64,000 nucleotides of DNA from a virus, in the IMG/VR virus record IMGVR_UViG_3300010392_005355, positions 1 through 64,000 of that record; one strand, 5' to 3'. How positions within the stretch are numbered: the stretch's first letter is position 1; each line of letters starts with the position of its first letter. The translations under genes were made by a program, and so were the position numbers. The notes beneath the pieces were generated by a model that ran no database searches, was not told where the DNA came from, and saw nothing but the letters and a program-made list of their open reading frames with translations. Positions 29,849 through 39,251 of the stretch are shown in pieces.

Positions 29849-30970
29849 ATGAAAATCACAGACAGTGTAACGCTCGGCGACGCCCGAGTGAACGATCGCG
29901 GCTATCTCGAAGCCAACGCGCGCACCGCCCGTACAGGCGTGCAGACTTATCTTGGCAGCGAGATGGGCAGGCCGGAACTCGACCGCGTGAACGTCTACCG
30001 TGACGAGGCGGAAGTCTTCTCCAAGACCTCGCTGGAGAGTTTTTCGAAAATCCCGATCACGCTCGACCATCCTGCCTCTGGGGTCAATGCGGAGAATTGG
30101 TCGAGGCTCGCTAAAGGCACGACTGGCGACGAAGTTCTCCGTGATGGCGAGTATCTTAAGATCGGCCTGAAGATTACAGATGCCGACGCCGTGAAAGCCG
30201 TGAAAGACGGCAAGCGTGAGCTTTCTGTCGGCTACTCAACGAACATCGTCTGGGAAGACGGCGTAGCCCCAGACGGTACCCCTTATCAAGCGCGGCAGAC
30301 CGCGATTGTGGCTGATCATATTGCCATAGTCAGTCGCGGCCGTGCTGGCTCGGAATGCAGGATCGGCGATGGCGATCCGCATAACTGGGGCGCCAGCCCC
30401 GTAGTGGAAGACCACAAAGGAAAGGAATCGGTCATGACCGACAAGACCACTCAAATCGTAAGGGACGGCCTTCCGGTCAATGTGCCGGAAGCGCAGGCCC
30501 CTGTAATCCAGAAATGGCTTGCCGATGCCGACAAGGCCCTCGCTGCCAAGCAGGCCGAACTCGACAAGGCGCTAGCCGACGCAAAGGCAAAGGACACCGA
30601 GCTCGGCAAGAAAGATGCTGAAATCGAAGACCTGAAGTCCAAGCAGTTTGACGACGCCAAGCTCGACCAGATGGCATCTGACCGCGCCGAGATCGTCGCC
30701 AAGGCGAAAACCATTGCCCCGCAGCTGAAGACGGATGGTGTGAAAAACGCCGAAATCAAGAAGCAGGCGGTGGCCGCAAAACTCGGTGACGAGAAGGTCG
30801 CGGACAAGTCCGAGGAATATATCTCCGCTCTGTTCGACCACCTGACGCCGGACACCAAGCAGTCCAATCCTCTGTCTGACGCTATCGAAAGCTCTACCCC
30901 ATCCAGCCCGGACGGCTGGGGCGGCAAAGTCTTTGATAGCGCTGGCGTTCCCATGAAGAAAGGAGCCTAA
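29849..30970 (+). CDS. Prohead protease/scaffold (DUF2213)
   Basis: A 373-aa protein. The N-terminal 175 residues match DUF2213 (YLEANARTARTGVQTYLGSE, IPITLDHPASGVNAEN, KRELSVGYSTNIVWEDG, ADHIAIVSRGRAG). This is a herpes-assemblin-like fold with likely catalytic His and Ser. The remainder is a Lys/Ala/Asp coiled coil that would serve as scaffold before cleavage. It precedes decoration and capsid genes as expected. Confidence 0.88.
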   Translation: MKITDSVTLGDARVNDRGYLEANARTARTGVQTYLGSEMGRPELDRVNVYRDEAEVFSKTSLESFSKIPITLDHPASGVNAENWSRLAKGTTGDEVLRDGEYLKIGLKITDADAVKAVKDGKRELSVGYSTNIVWEDGVAPDGTPYQARQTAIVADHIAIVSRGRAGSECRIGDGDPHNWGASPVVEDHKGKESVMTDKTTQIVRDGLPVNVPEAQAPVIQKWLADADKALAAKQAELDKALADAKAKDTELGKKDAEIEDLKSKQFDDAKLDQMASDRAEIVAKAKTIAPQLKTDGVKNAEIKKQAVAAKLGDEKVADKSEEYISALFDHLTPDTKQSNPLSDAIESSTPSSPDGWGGKVFDSAGVPMKKGA

Positions 30971-30973
30971 TCC

Positions 30974-31354
30974 ATGGCCGCTCTTACCGAAGGCGCACGT
31001 AACGCGCAGTTCATTGTCTCGGAAGCCAATGGCTACCGCTCCCGCGCAAAAGGCACGGTTACAGTACCAGCCAACAGCACGATTCCTGCGGGCGCCATCC
31101 TTGGCTATGACACGTCCGAAGAAAAGTACGTGAACCCTGACTTCAGCTTCGCTTCCGGCGATCTGCAGAACCAGGCGCTACTTTACGAGACGCTTGTCAA
31201 TGAAACAGGCTCCGCCGTTGATCATGAGGTCACTCTGTTCATCCGTGACGCCGAAGTCACTGGCGCACACCTCACCTATGCGACGGGCGCAGATGACGCA
31301 GCCAAGGCTGCGGCGAACACTGCGCTTGCGTCTCTGGGAATCATCGTTCGCTAG
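30974..31354 (+). CDS. Head decoration protein (lambda gpD-like)
   Basis: A 126-aa protein with the gpD-like beta pattern (ITV-type strand SRAKGTVTVPANSTIPAGAI, then LGYDTSEEKYVN). It should trimerise on the capsid surface to stabilise it. Position between protease/scaffold and capsid is standard in lambda-like heads. Confidence 0.88.
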   Translation: MAALTEGARNAQFIVSEANGYRSRAKGTVTVPANSTIPAGAILGYDTSEEKYVNPDFSFASGDLQNQALLYETLVNETGSAVDHEVTLFIRDAEVTGAHLTYATGADDAAKAAANTALASLGIIVR

Positions 31355-31419
31355 CATAGCCTGGCTCCACAAATTGGCCCGCTGAGAAGCGCGCCCTTCC
31401 CATAGAAGGATCTTTTACC

Positions 31420-32439
31420 ATGGCATCCATGGATATCTTCAACAGCTCCGCCTTCAACATGGTTTCGTTGACAGGCGCAGTGGAAAAAATCGACTACAAG
31501 CCCCAGCTTCTGGGTGAGCTTGGCATCTTTGAGGACATGCCGGTGCGTACCCGCACAGTCTTCATTGATGAGCGCAATGGACAGCTCGCGCTGATCCCGT
31601 CATCTCCAACAGGGGCTCCGCCGGAAGAGCTGGTCAAGGATAACCGCTCTGCGCGGCCGTTCCAGACCACGCGTCTTGCGAAGGGCTTCACGCTCTATGC
31701 GGAAGAACTGCAGGGCATCCGTGCCTTTGGCTCTGAAACAGAGCTGATGCAGGTGCAGGCAGAGTACATGCGCCGCATGGCTCGCGTCATTGACGACATG
31801 GAACTGACCCATGAGTTTCACCGCCTCGGCGCCCTGCAAGGCAAGCTGCTGGACGCTGATGGCACTTCGGTTCTGTATAACTACTTTACCGAGTTCGGAA
31901 TCTCTGAGCCTTCAGCCATTGACTTCGCCTTGACGACAGATGCCACTGATGTTCGCGGCAAATGCCACGCGCTTACACGCAGCATGGCGCGGTCTTCCAA
32001 GGGCGCCTTCACCCCGCAAACGGAAGTCCACGCTCTTGCCGGAGATACCTTCTACGACAACTTGATTAAGCATCCGAATGTCGAGAAGACCTATCTGAAC
32101 TGGGCGGCAGCTGCAGAGCTGCGCGAGAACAGCGCCTTCGGAATGTTCCGCTTTGGCGGAATCGTGTGGCACAACTATCGCGGCACGGACGACAACTCGA
32201 CGGTCGCAATTGCGCCCAACGAGGCGAAGTTCTTCCCGGTCAATGCGCGAGGCGTCTTCAAGAAAGCGATGGCCCCGGCAGAGTTCGGACCATACATCAA
32301 CACGCTGGGTCGCAACACTTACGCGATCAACGTGCTTGACCGTGATCGCCAGGCATGGACCCGTGGCGAGCAGTACAGCTATCCGCTGTATATGTGCGCC
32401 CGTCCGGACGTGCTGCGCAAGGCCGTTGGCAACACCTGA
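31420..32439 (+). CDS. Major capsid protein (lambda gpE type)
   Basis: A 339-aa protein of the phage capsid E family. TRTVFIDERNGQLALIPSSP, then EELQGIRAFGSE, and the C-terminal GEQYSYPLYMCARPDVLRKA are typical. It has an HK97 fold without the HK97 N-terminal delta domain; the scaffold comes from the DUF2213 protein. A good AGAAGGAT ribosome-binding site precedes it. This is unrelated to the GTA capsid at 63,485. Confidence 0.95.
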   Translation: MASMDIFNSSAFNMVSLTGAVEKIDYKPQLLGELGIFEDMPVRTRTVFIDERNGQLALIPSSPTGAPPEELVKDNRSARPFQTTRLAKGFTLYAEELQGIRAFGSETELMQVQAEYMRRMARVIDDMELTHEFHRLGALQGKLLDADGTSVLYNYFTEFGISEPSAIDFALTTDATDVRGKCHALTRSMARSSKGAFTPQTEVHALAGDTFYDNLIKHPNVEKTYLNWAAAAELRENSAFGMFRFGGIVWHNYRGTDDNSTVAIAPNEAKFFPVNARGVFKKAMAPAEFGPYINTLGRNTYAINVLDRDRQAWTRGEQYSYPLYMCARPDVLRKAVGNT

Positions 32440-32449
32440 TGAAACCATG

Positions 32450-32472
32450 AGCGGGGGCTACTAGCCCCCGCT
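32450..32472 (+). terminator. Perfect hairpin after the capsid gene
   Basis: An 11-bp perfect stem (AGCGGGGGCTA / TAGCCCCCGCT) around a single central base, without a following T run. It begins 10 bp after the capsid stop. It probably shields the capsid mRNA 3' end or attenuates readthrough rather than terminating fully. Confidence 0.6.
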
Positions 32473-32493
32473 CCCTATCCGGAGACAGAAATC

Positions 32494-32772
32494 ATGAAGT
32501 ACGAAATTACCAATGGCGCGTCATGCGGCAAGGTCTTCAAGGTATTTGGCGGCACTTACGAGGTGAAGCGCGGAAAGACCGAAATTGTTGATGTTGAGGG
32601 CGGCCTTACGAAAGCGCAAATTGAGTATCACAAGGCGTCTGGTGTCGAGATTGTCGAGGCACCAGACGAGGACTCCAAGCAGTCCAAGCCTGCCAAAGAC
32701 GACAAATCGTCCTCTGACACCAAGGACGATGCAAAATCGTCTACCTCGAAAAGCTCCGGCACTGGAAAATAG
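32494..32772 (+). CDS. Small head/connector protein with Lys/Ser-rich tail
   Basis: A 92-aa protein. A compact N-terminal half (VFKVFGGTYEVKRGKTEIVD) is followed by a disordered Lys/Ser/Asp tail of about 35 residues. Similar small genes sit after capsid genes in many phages. No named family. Confidence 0.72.
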   Translation: MKYEITNGASCGKVFKVFGGTYEVKRGKTEIVDVEGGLTKAQIEYHKASGVEIVEAPDEDSKQSKPAKDDKSSSDTKDDAKSSTSKSSGTGK

Positions 32773-32775
32773 GCC

Positions 32776-33144
32776 ATGGCTTACACCGCCGCCACAGCCG
32801 CCACGTTCAAGGCGCGCTTTCCGGTCTTTGTGGATGTCGATGACGCGATCATCACGTCTGCTTTGGACCGGGCGCGCCTTGTCGTGGATGACAGCTGGAT
32901 AGAGGCCTACCGTCAGGAAGCAGAGCACCTCCACGCCGCCCATGAGCTGACACTTGATGGCCTTGGGGCCACGCGAGACGCACAGCTGCAGGGGTTCCGG
33001 CGCCTGAAACTCGGCTCTCTGGAGCTTGAGCGTGAATCCGGTTCAAGCAGCACATCAACGACATACGCTCTCACCACATATGGCCAGAGGTTCCGCGATC
33101 TTCTTCAGCGCAATCATCCTGGCGTTTTGGCACTGGGGGGCTGA
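32776..33144 (+). CDS. Head-tail connector (DUF4054)
   Basis: A 122-aa protein with the DUF4054 features TFKARFPVFVDVDDAIITSA, AYRQEAEHLHAAHELTLDGL and a C-terminal TTYGQRFRDLLQR. It forms part of the head-completion ring between portal and tail. Confidence 0.85.
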   Translation: MAYTAATAATFKARFPVFVDVDDAIITSALDRARLVVDDSWIEAYRQEAEHLHAAHELTLDGLGATRDAQLQGFRRLKLGSLELERESGSSSTSTTYALTTYGQRFRDLLQRNHPGVLALGG

Positions 33145-33145
33145 C

Positions 33146-33511
33146 ATGGGCTTGCTGGACGGTGACCTCAAGGAAGTGTTTGGCTCTGTTTTTGCTCCAC
33201 TTCTTCTGGATGCGACCATCTCCAATACCGGCCTCGTCCCTGACGGCAAGGGCGGCTGGACAGAGGGCGCTGAAAACTCGTCGGCAGCGAAAGGCATGGT
33301 CGAGGAGTACAAGGCGTATGAGCGGGCCCAGGCCAACATCCCCAGCACGGACGTCAAGCTGATCATCCTGCAGAAGGATGTCACTGTCACGCCCACTCTG
33401 GACAGCGTTATCACCATCCGGAGCCAGACATATTCCGTGCAAGCCATTGATCAGGACCCGGCGCAAGCCTCTTGGACAATCCAGGGAAGGCCGGTCAAAA
33501 ATGCGGATTAA
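33146..33511 (+). CDS. Head-tail joining protein
   Basis: A 121-aa protein starting MGLLDGDLKEVFGSVFAPLL. Beta-rich, with KLIILQKDVTVTPTLDSVIT. It occupies the head-tail stopper position between the DUF4054 connector and the gp10-like protein. Family not certain. A longer in-frame start overlaps the previous gene and looks spurious. Confidence 0.75.
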   Translation: MGLLDGDLKEVFGSVFAPLLLDATISNTGLVPDGKGGWTEGAENSSAAKGMVEEYKAYERAQANIPSTDVKLIILQKDVTVTPTLDSVITIRSQTYSVQAIDQDPAQASWTIQGRPVKNAD

Positions 33512-33908
33512 GGGCGCCGAGAGTCACAAGCGCCGCCTTCGCAAGATGCGGGGCCGGGAGCTGGTCACCGCTTTGACAAGAGACACATTCATCGCCGCAG
33601 ATAGCGTGCGCGGCGTGGCGCAATTTCTGATCTCTCAAGGCTCCATACAGGGCAAGGGGCATGTCCCCTCAAAGCCCGGTGAGCCGCCCAATCTCGATAC
33701 AGGCGTCCTGTCTGCCGGGATTACCGCGCGTATTACAGGCCCGCTCAAAGCGGTTGCCGAGAGCGCCGCCCCCTACGCCGTGCCGCTTGAAGTCGGCACA
33801 TCAAAAATGGCTGAGCGCCCTTACATGGCCCCGGCGGCACAGAAGGTCCGCAAGGAATACACCGTCAACGTCCGCGCGACGGTCAACCGCGTCAACAGGA
33901 AAGGATAG
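33501..33908 (+). CDS. HK97 gp10-like tail completion protein
   Basis: A 135-aa basic protein. SKPGEPPNLDTGVLSAGITA followed by APYAVPLEVGTSKMAERPYM is the HK97 gp10/minor tail completion signature. It seals the tail tube before joining. The start at 33501 overlaps the previous stop by 11 bp. Confidence 0.86.
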   Translation: MRIKGAESHKRRLRKMRGRELVTALTRDTFIAADSVRGVAQFLISQGSIQGKGHVPSKPGEPPNLDTGVLSAGITARITGPLKAVAESAAPYAVPLEVGTSKMAERPYMAPAAQKVRKEYTVNVRATVNRVNRKG

Positions 33909-33912
33909 CCCT

Positions 33913-34167
33913 ATGGTTTGGGTCAGATTCACCGAAGACTATGATTTTCGCGCCACCAAACGCGCCACAGTCAGCTACAAGGCTGGCACTAAAATGAACG
34001 TCACACGCGAGTGTGCAGACCGTGCGATCGCAGCTGGCAAGGCTTTCCCTGAGGGACGCAAAGAAGAGCCCGCGACAGATTTTGAGGCAGATGAAGGCAC
34101 GTCCGTCTTCCTGACGGAAGTCTCCAAAGTCGAAGAGACGGCGGAAACAGATGCTGAAGCCGACTGA
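33913..34167 (+). CDS. Small hypothetical head-tail region protein
   Basis: An 84-aa protein (MVWVRFTEDYDFRATKRATV) with a compact N-terminal half and an acidic tail. Small proteins of this type, with an FTxDFD-like start, are common in this position of phage head-tail clusters, with no assigned role. Confidence 0.7.
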   Translation: MVWVRFTEDYDFRATKRATVSYKAGTKMNVTRECADRAIAAGKAFPEGRKEEPATDFEADEGTSVFLTEVSKVEETAETDAEAD

Positions 34168-34570
34168 CCACACGCTGCCCCTGCGGCGCGCCATCATCAT
34201 GAAGCTATTGGCGACCAGCGCGGTCACAGACCTGCTTGGCACGCGCTTTTACGGAATGCGCACACCAGATAGCCCTGAATGGCCTTTCGGCAGGTATGGC
34301 GCGCCGGACACGCGGCCCTATGAGGCAACAGGTCTTGGCGGAAGTGACAGCGATATCACGCTGCACGTGTTTGCGCGCGGTCCGGATGAGGGGCCATGCG
34401 CCACGATTGCGGACACCATCGTGGATGCACTCTCAGACGACATGCTTCCGCTTGAGGGCGGGGTCGGACTCGTCTCCCTCGATTGGCAGGGAACCCAGAT
34501 CATCGAAGATGGCGGGGAGTCCACGGACTATCACGCGATCATACGGTTTTCAGTGATCACCACTGAATAA
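34151..34570 (+). CDS. Tail terminator/completion protein (DUF3168)
   Basis: A 139-aa protein. LLATSAVTDLLGTRFYGMRT, ITLHVFARGPDE and the C-terminal YHAIIRFSVIT match DUF3168, the gpU-like tail terminator. It overlaps the preceding gene by 17 bp. Confidence 0.86.
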   Translation: MLKPTDHTLPLRRAIIMKLLATSAVTDLLGTRFYGMRTPDSPEWPFGRYGAPDTRPYEATGLGGSDSDITLHVFARGPDEGPCATIADTIVDALSDDMLPLEGGVGLVSLDWQGTQIIEDGGESTDYHAIIRFSVITTE

Positions 34571-34672
34571 AGGCTCCGCCCGGCCCAGGTGGATGAATTC
34601 AAACATGGGGTGTGGGCAACCCCGTGACGCACCGTCGTGAGACGGCGCAGCCCAATAGAAGGATGCCCATTT

Positions 34673-35125
34673 ATGGCACAAGCAAAGACCATGAAGTTCG
34701 GCGCAGCAATGATTATGCTGGGCGACGGAGCTTCCTCTGAAACGTTCGCCGCGCCCTGCGGGTTCACCGAACTGACCATGACGGTGAACATCGAGAGCAA
34801 CACGACAAATATCCCTGACTGTGCAGACCCGGACTTTCCGGCCTGGCTGATCTCTGATGTCGTGTCCAAGCAGATGACCCTGCAGGGCTCTGGTGTCCTC
34901 GATACCGACGCCATGCAGACGTGGCAGGACTGGTGGTTCGGCAATGAGTCCGAGATCAATGTCCGTTGGTTCCGTGACCTCAGCTCTGCCGAAGGTGGCG
35001 GCTATTTCGAGGCCCCGGCGATCCTGACCTCCTATGAGGAAACCGGCTCACGTGGCCAGCGCTGGCAGGTCAGTGTCGCCATCGCAATGAACGGCAAGCC
35101 GACTTTCACGCCCGGTAACTCTTAA
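34673..35125 (+). CDS. Major tail tube protein
   Basis: A 150-aa protein (MAQAKTMKFGAAMIMLGDGA) of the phage tail tube type. Its NIPDCADPDFPAWLISDVVS and SYEETGSRGQRWQVSVAIAM segments resemble tail tube proteins of lambda-like siphoviruses and gene transfer agents. A good ribosome-binding site (AGAAGGAT) suits a highly expressed structural gene. The 102 bp before it contain small hairpins only. Confidence 0.82.
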   Translation: MAQAKTMKFGAAMIMLGDGASSETFAAPCGFTELTMTVNIESNTTNIPDCADPDFPAWLISDVVSKQMTLQGSGVLDTDAMQTWQDWWFGNESEINVRWFRDLSSAEGGGYFEAPAILTSYEETGSRGQRWQVSVAIAMNGKPTFTPGNS

Positions 35126-35562
35126 TGCCGGGACCGTACCGAAGCTGTGAGGTCGAACTGACCTTTGCAGATGCCGACTATACCTTCCGGCTCCCGATCA
35201 AACGGATCGCGGAGCTGGAAGAGAAGTGCCAAGCCCCCATTGGTACGATCTGGAAGCGCGTTCTGACAAGTGAATATCACGCCGTTGATCTGGTCGAGAC
35301 CGTCCGTATCGGCTTGATCGGCGGCGGCCTTGAGGCCCAGGAAGCGCGCACTCTGATCGAGCGGTATTGCGATGTCTGGCCGCTCGAAATCTGGCATGCC
35401 CACGCAACCGCGATCCTGTCGGCCTGCATCATTGGATATGAGGCTGGGGAGGAAAGCGACGCCCCAAAGGACGAGGCGGCGGGGGAGGATACTTCAACCT
35501 CGCCGCAGCCTACGCGGTCGGCCTCGAAAAAGGCATCAGCCCGAAAGAAATCGGCAACCTGA
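35125..35562 (+). CDS. Tail assembly chaperone, short form (gpG-like)
   Basis: A 145-aa protein of the GTA-type tail chaperone family (ELTFADADYTFRLPIKRIAE, LEEKCQAPIGTIWKRVLTSE). After a conserved domain of about 112 residues the zero frame runs into a Lys/Ser/Ala-rich tail, while the -1 frame carries a conserved-looking second domain (see 35442-35705). It prevents early tail tube polymerisation on the tape measure. Confidence 0.88.
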   Translation: MPGPYRSCEVELTFADADYTFRLPIKRIAELEEKCQAPIGTIWKRVLTSEYHAVDLVETVRIGLIGGGLEAQEARTLIERYCDVWPLEIWHAHATAILSACIIGYEAGEESDAPKDEAAGEDTSTSPQPTRSASKKASARKKSAT

Positions 35563-35705
35563 CGCTTTGGGAGTGGCAGGGAATGGTGGCTGAGCACAGC
35601 CGCATGATGAAGCCCGCTGGCCAGTCTGATCCGCCTACGGATGCGGAGTTTGAGGCCATGAAAGACCGCATTCGGGGCATGAATCTGCCGGATGTGAAGA
35701 TCTGA
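35442..35705 (+). CDS. Frameshift domain of the tail chaperone (gpT-like)
   Basis: The -1 frame relative to the chaperone gene is open from 35442 to the stop at 35703-35705, without a usable start before its conserved part (GYFNLAAAYAVGLEKGISPK, LTLWEWQGMVAEHSR). Codons GCG-GGG-GAG at 35479-35487 give a G5 run (35481-35485). A -1 slip there joins residue 120 of the short form to GYFNLAAAY. The predicted long form is about 194 aa. This reproduces the lambda G/GT arrangement. Confidence 0.82.
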   Translation, partial: GWGGKRRPKGRGGGGGYFNLAAAYAVGLEKGISPKEIGNLTLWEWQGMVAEHSRMMKPAGQSDPPTDAEFEAMKDRIRGMNLPDVKI

Positions 35706-35712
35706 CACTGAG

Positions 35713-35736
35713 GCCGCCCTTCGGGGCGGCTTTTTC
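35713..35736 (+). terminator. Intrinsic terminator before the tape measure gene
   Basis: GCCGCCC-TTCG-GGGCGGC followed by TTTTTC: a 7-bp GC stem with a stable UUCG loop and a T run. It lies 8 bp after the chaperone stop and 23 bp before the tape measure ATG, so late transcription must read through it. Confidence 0.9.
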
Positions 35737-35758
35737 TTTGAGATGAAAGAGCGCTGAC

Positions 35759-38700
35759 ATGGCCATTACTGCAGACCGCGTCATCGTTGAGCTTCAGGCC
35801 AAGCTGGACAAATACCAGCGCGACATTGCGGCGGGTGAGCGCACCTTTGATCGCAGCATGAAGAATGTCCGCAAGCAGGCCGGGATCACGGAAGCGCAGG
35901 CGACGAAATCCCTGAATGCAATTGGCCGGGCTGGTCGGTCCATGGCGGACTCGCTTCGTTCTTCGGCGCTCGCGCTCGCCACAGTTGCGGGTGCCACGGC
36001 GGGCGTTCGTGTGCTTGCGGACTTTGCGCAGGCCATGTCCACGGTCAAGGCTGTGTCGCAGGCCACAGAAAGCCAGTTTGAAGCGCTTGAGGCGCGTGCG
36101 CGATCCCTTGGGGCAACGACCCGTTTCAGCGCCACTCAGGCCGCAGAGGGCATGCTGTTCCTTGCTCGCGCCGGTTTCGAGACCGACGAAATCCTGGGCT
36201 CCATTGAAGGCACCCTGAAGCTGGCACAGGCCGGCAATCTGGATCTGGGCCGCGCGGCCGACATCGCCTCGAACGTCTTGCAGGGATTCCGTCTGGAAGT
36301 CTCGGAGACAGCTCGCGTTGTCGATGTGCTTGCCCTGGCGGCCAATTCGTCCAACACGGATGTCGGCCAGCTTGGCGAGGCCATGAAATATGCCGCGCCC
36401 GTCGCTGCGGGCCTTGGCGTTGGCGTCGAAGACACGGCGGCTGCCGTCTCCGCACTTTCAGATGCCGGCCTGCAAGCCGAAATGGCGGGCACCGGGCTCC
36501 GCCGCGTCATGATCGGCCTCGAAAAGCAATCCAGCCAGGGCGAGAAGGTGCTGAAGAAGTACGGACTCACCATGGAGGACGTATCGCTCTCTGCCACGGG
36601 CTCGCTTGCCAACTCTCTAGAGCGGCTGGCCGAGGCCGGGGTCACGACCGCAGACGCCATTACCCTGTTCGGACTTCGCGGCGGACCCGCATTCGAGGTG
36701 CTGCAATCCTCTATCCCCAAAGTGCGCGAGCTGACCGGCGCCTATGAAGAGGCAGGCGGCACAGCCAGCCGCATTGCGGAAATCATGGACGAGAACCTCA
36801 ACGGTGCGCTGCTGGCCACCCGGTCACGCCTTGAGGAGCTGGTTCTTGCGCTGGGTGATGCGGGCGCTGAGGATGGCCTCATCATCGCGCTGGAGGGCCT
36901 ACAGCAGTTGCTGGTGATCGCCGCAGAGAATGCGGACGTCCTCAGCATTGCCCTGATTGCGCTGACGATCAAGGCTCTGCTTCCGATGGCGGCATCTATT
37001 GGCGGGCGTGTGCTGCCCCTGCTCGGCACCCTCAGCACCAGCCTGCAGCTGCTCACGGTGCGCGGTGGCGCGGCGCTGGTCACGACACAGGCGCTGGCTG
37101 GTGGAATGTCGCTGCTTGCCGCTTCACTTCCCACTTTGGCCATTATCGCTGCGGCGGGTGCGTTCATCGCGCTGGCGAGAGACGCACGCGAGGGCCGGGA
37201 GGTCATTGACGACGCCAAGCGGGCAATCGAGGGCATGAACGCAGCGCTCGAACAGACTGAGAAGTATACCTCATTTGCCGATCTATCAAAGGATGCCAAT
37301 TTTGCGCTTCCGGTCATGAACAGACTGAAAGGCGCAATCGAGGGGATCGCTGAAGCCATCCGTGATGTCACGACCGCATCCCTTGTGCAGGATCTGAACT
37401 CTATCAATGCCCAAATTCAAGAGGGCGAGGCCGCCCTTGAGCGGCTCAGGAAGCGGCGTGATGAAGAGGTTCGCACCGTTGCTGGCGTAACGGGCGACCA
37501 GGCCGGTGCCGAGGCACGCATCGACAACAGTGATCTGGGGCGGGAAATCCTTGCCGCAGAGCAGAAGGTCTCATATCTCCGAAGCCAGCTCAAGGAAAGC
37601 GCCAAAGTCGCCTTCGGAGATGGCGGCGTCAATATCGTCAAGGCGTTTCAAGACGGGGGCGTCGAGGCGGTAGAAAAGGCGCTGAACAAGCGCTTCACCG
37701 AGATCACGAATGCGGGCCTTATTGAGAAGGAACTGGAGCGCATCAAGGCGCTTTCCGAGTCCCTCGAAGACGCGAAGTCGAAAGGGCTCGACCGGGCCTC
37801 AGCTCGCTTTGAACAGCAGATCGCCATCGCTGAAGAGACTATTCGCCTTCTTCAGGCGGGTCTCGATGAGGCCACAGCACGCCAAGAGGCGCAGGCGACT
37901 GTGCGTGAGGGGGGGCGGGGCGGTGACGGCCTGGACAAGCGCACCAAGAAGGCTCTTGATGAAATCAGGTCCGCCTATAACGACACGTTTGAAACCGAGC
38001 GTGAGCAGATCGTCCGCATCCGTGATGAGCGGTTGGCGGCGATCGATGCGGCAAAGGTCGGGCAGGCGGAAGCCGACGAACTGCGCCGCCAGGCAAACGA
38101 GACCTATAAGCAACAGCTCAGCGAGATCCGCGCTGCTGAGTTTGATGACTTCAACGAGTATCTGGCAGAGCAGGAAGCCAAGGCCGACAAGGAGCGCGAC
38201 CTTGTTGAGGAGATCACGCGCGCCCGCGACGAAATGCTGGGGCGAACGTCCGCCCTGCTCGAACGCGAATACCAGCTCAAGCGCGCTCTCATCGATAAGG
38301 AAATCGAGGATGAGACCCGCAAGAATGAGGCTATCGCCGCGCTCGATGAGGAGTATGCCGCCCGGCGCCAAGAGCTTGAGGACAAGGCGCTCGGCAAGGG
38401 GGAGTATTCTGATAGCGCAATAGAGCAGGTTCGTGCCCGTCAGGAAGAGGAACTGCAGCTTCTTGAAGAATGGTTTCAGGATAAGCTGGACCGTGAAGCC
38501 GAATACCTTGAGCGGCGCAAAGAGATCAATGCTGATGCCGAGGCCGCGATTACGGCCATCAAGCAGGAGGCAGCAGTTGCCCAGCTGGATGCCGCAGAGC
38601 GTGGATTCGACGCAGCAGCGGACCTTGCGAAGAAGTTCGCCGGCGAAAACAAGGGCATCTATAAGGCCCTGTTCCTGGCCGAGAAGGCCGCGGCACTCGC

Positions 38701-39247
38701 CAGCGCATACGTTCAGATGAACCTAGCCGTGGCCAAGGCCGCCGCCGCCGCCCCACCGCCTTTGAATGCCCCTCTGATTGCGTCTGCCAAGGTGACTGGT
38801 CTGGCCACAATTGCCGGCATTGCCGCCTCTGCCATCTCCGGCTTCAAAGATGGTGTTGTCGACCTTCAGGGGCCTGGGTCCCACCGGTCAGACAGTATTC
38901 CGGCACGCCTGTCACGCGGCGAAAGTGTCATGACAGCGGACGCGACCAGAAAGAATGAAGACCTGCTTCGCGCGATGAACCAAGGCGTTGATGTAGAGGC
39001 CCAGCTGGCACGGATCACGCAGCCCGTCAGTGTGGCTCCGTCCTTCTTCACCGGAGGCGGCCGGCAGGTGAATGTCGCTGGCGCTCAGCTCAATTTCAAC
39101 GGCCCTGTTGATCGGGACACCCTTCCTGACCTCAAGGCCATGATTGATCAGATGCGGCGTGAGCAGGAAGACACCATTCGATCCGTGATCGCCAGCGAGC
39201 AGACCGCAACCACCCCGCGCTACCGGCGCGACCGCTTCATCAGGTGA
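35759..39247 (+). CDS. Tail tape measure protein (TP901 family)
   Basis: A 1162-aa protein. The N-terminus is coiled coil. The TP901 core (about 90-290) has FAQAMSTVKAVSQATESQFE, GATTRFSATQAAEGM and a hydrophobic membrane-like region at about 385-475. Long coiled coils (about 660-990) follow, then an Ala-rich end. Length sets tail length; with roughly 0.15 nm per residue, as in lambda, this predicts a tail near 170 nm (inference). It marks the phage as a siphovirus. Confidence 0.95.
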   Translation: MAITADRVIVELQAKLDKYQRDIAAGERTFDRSMKNVRKQAGITEAQATKSLNAIGRAGRSMADSLRSSALALATVAGATAGVRVLADFAQAMSTVKAVSQATESQFEALEARARSLGATTRFSATQAAEGMLFLARAGFETDEILGSIEGTLKLAQAGNLDLGRAADIASNVLQGFRLEVSETARVVDVLALAANSSNTDVGQLGEAMKYAAPVAAGLGVGVEDTAAAVSALSDAGLQAEMAGTGLRRVMIGLEKQSSQGEKVLKKYGLTMEDVSLSATGSLANSLERLAEAGVTTADAITLFGLRGGPAFEVLQSSIPKVRELTGAYEEAGGTASRIAEIMDENLNGALLATRSRLEELVLALGDAGAEDGLIIALEGLQQLLVIAAENADVLSIALIALTIKALLPMAASIGGRVLPLLGTLSTSLQLLTVRGGAALVTTQALAGGMSLLAASLPTLAIIAAAGAFIALARDAREGREVIDDAKRAIEGMNAALEQTEKYTSFADLSKDANFALPVMNRLKGAIEGIAEAIRDVTTASLVQDLNSINAQIQEGEAALERLRKRRDEEVRTVAGVTGDQAGAEARIDNSDLGREILAAEQKVSYLRSQLKESAKVAFGDGGVNIVKAFQDGGVEAVEKALNKRFTEITNAGLIEKELERIKALSESLEDAKSKGLDRASARFEQQIAIAEETIRLLQAGLDEATARQEAQATVREGGRGGDGLDKRTKKALDEIRSAYNDTFETEREQIVRIRDERLAAIDAAKVGQAEADELRRQANETYKQQLSEIRAAEFDDFNEYLAEQEAKADKERDLVEEITRARDEMLGRTSALLEREYQLKRALIDKEIEDETRKNEAIAALDEEYAARRQELEDKALGKGEYSDSAIEQVRARQEEELQLLEEWFQDKLDREAEYLERRKEINADAEAAITAIKQEAAVAQLDAAERGFDAAADLAKKFAGENKGIYKALFLAEKAAALASAYVQMNLAVAKAAAAAPPPLNAPLIASAKVTGLATIAGIAASAISGFKDGVVDLQGPGSHRSDSIPARLSRGESVMTADATRKNEDLLRAMNQGVDVEAQLARITQPVSVAPSFFTGGGRQVNVAGAQLNFNGPVDRDTLPDLKAMIDQMRREQEDTIRSVIASEQTATTPRYRRDRFIR

Positions 39248-39251
39248 CATT

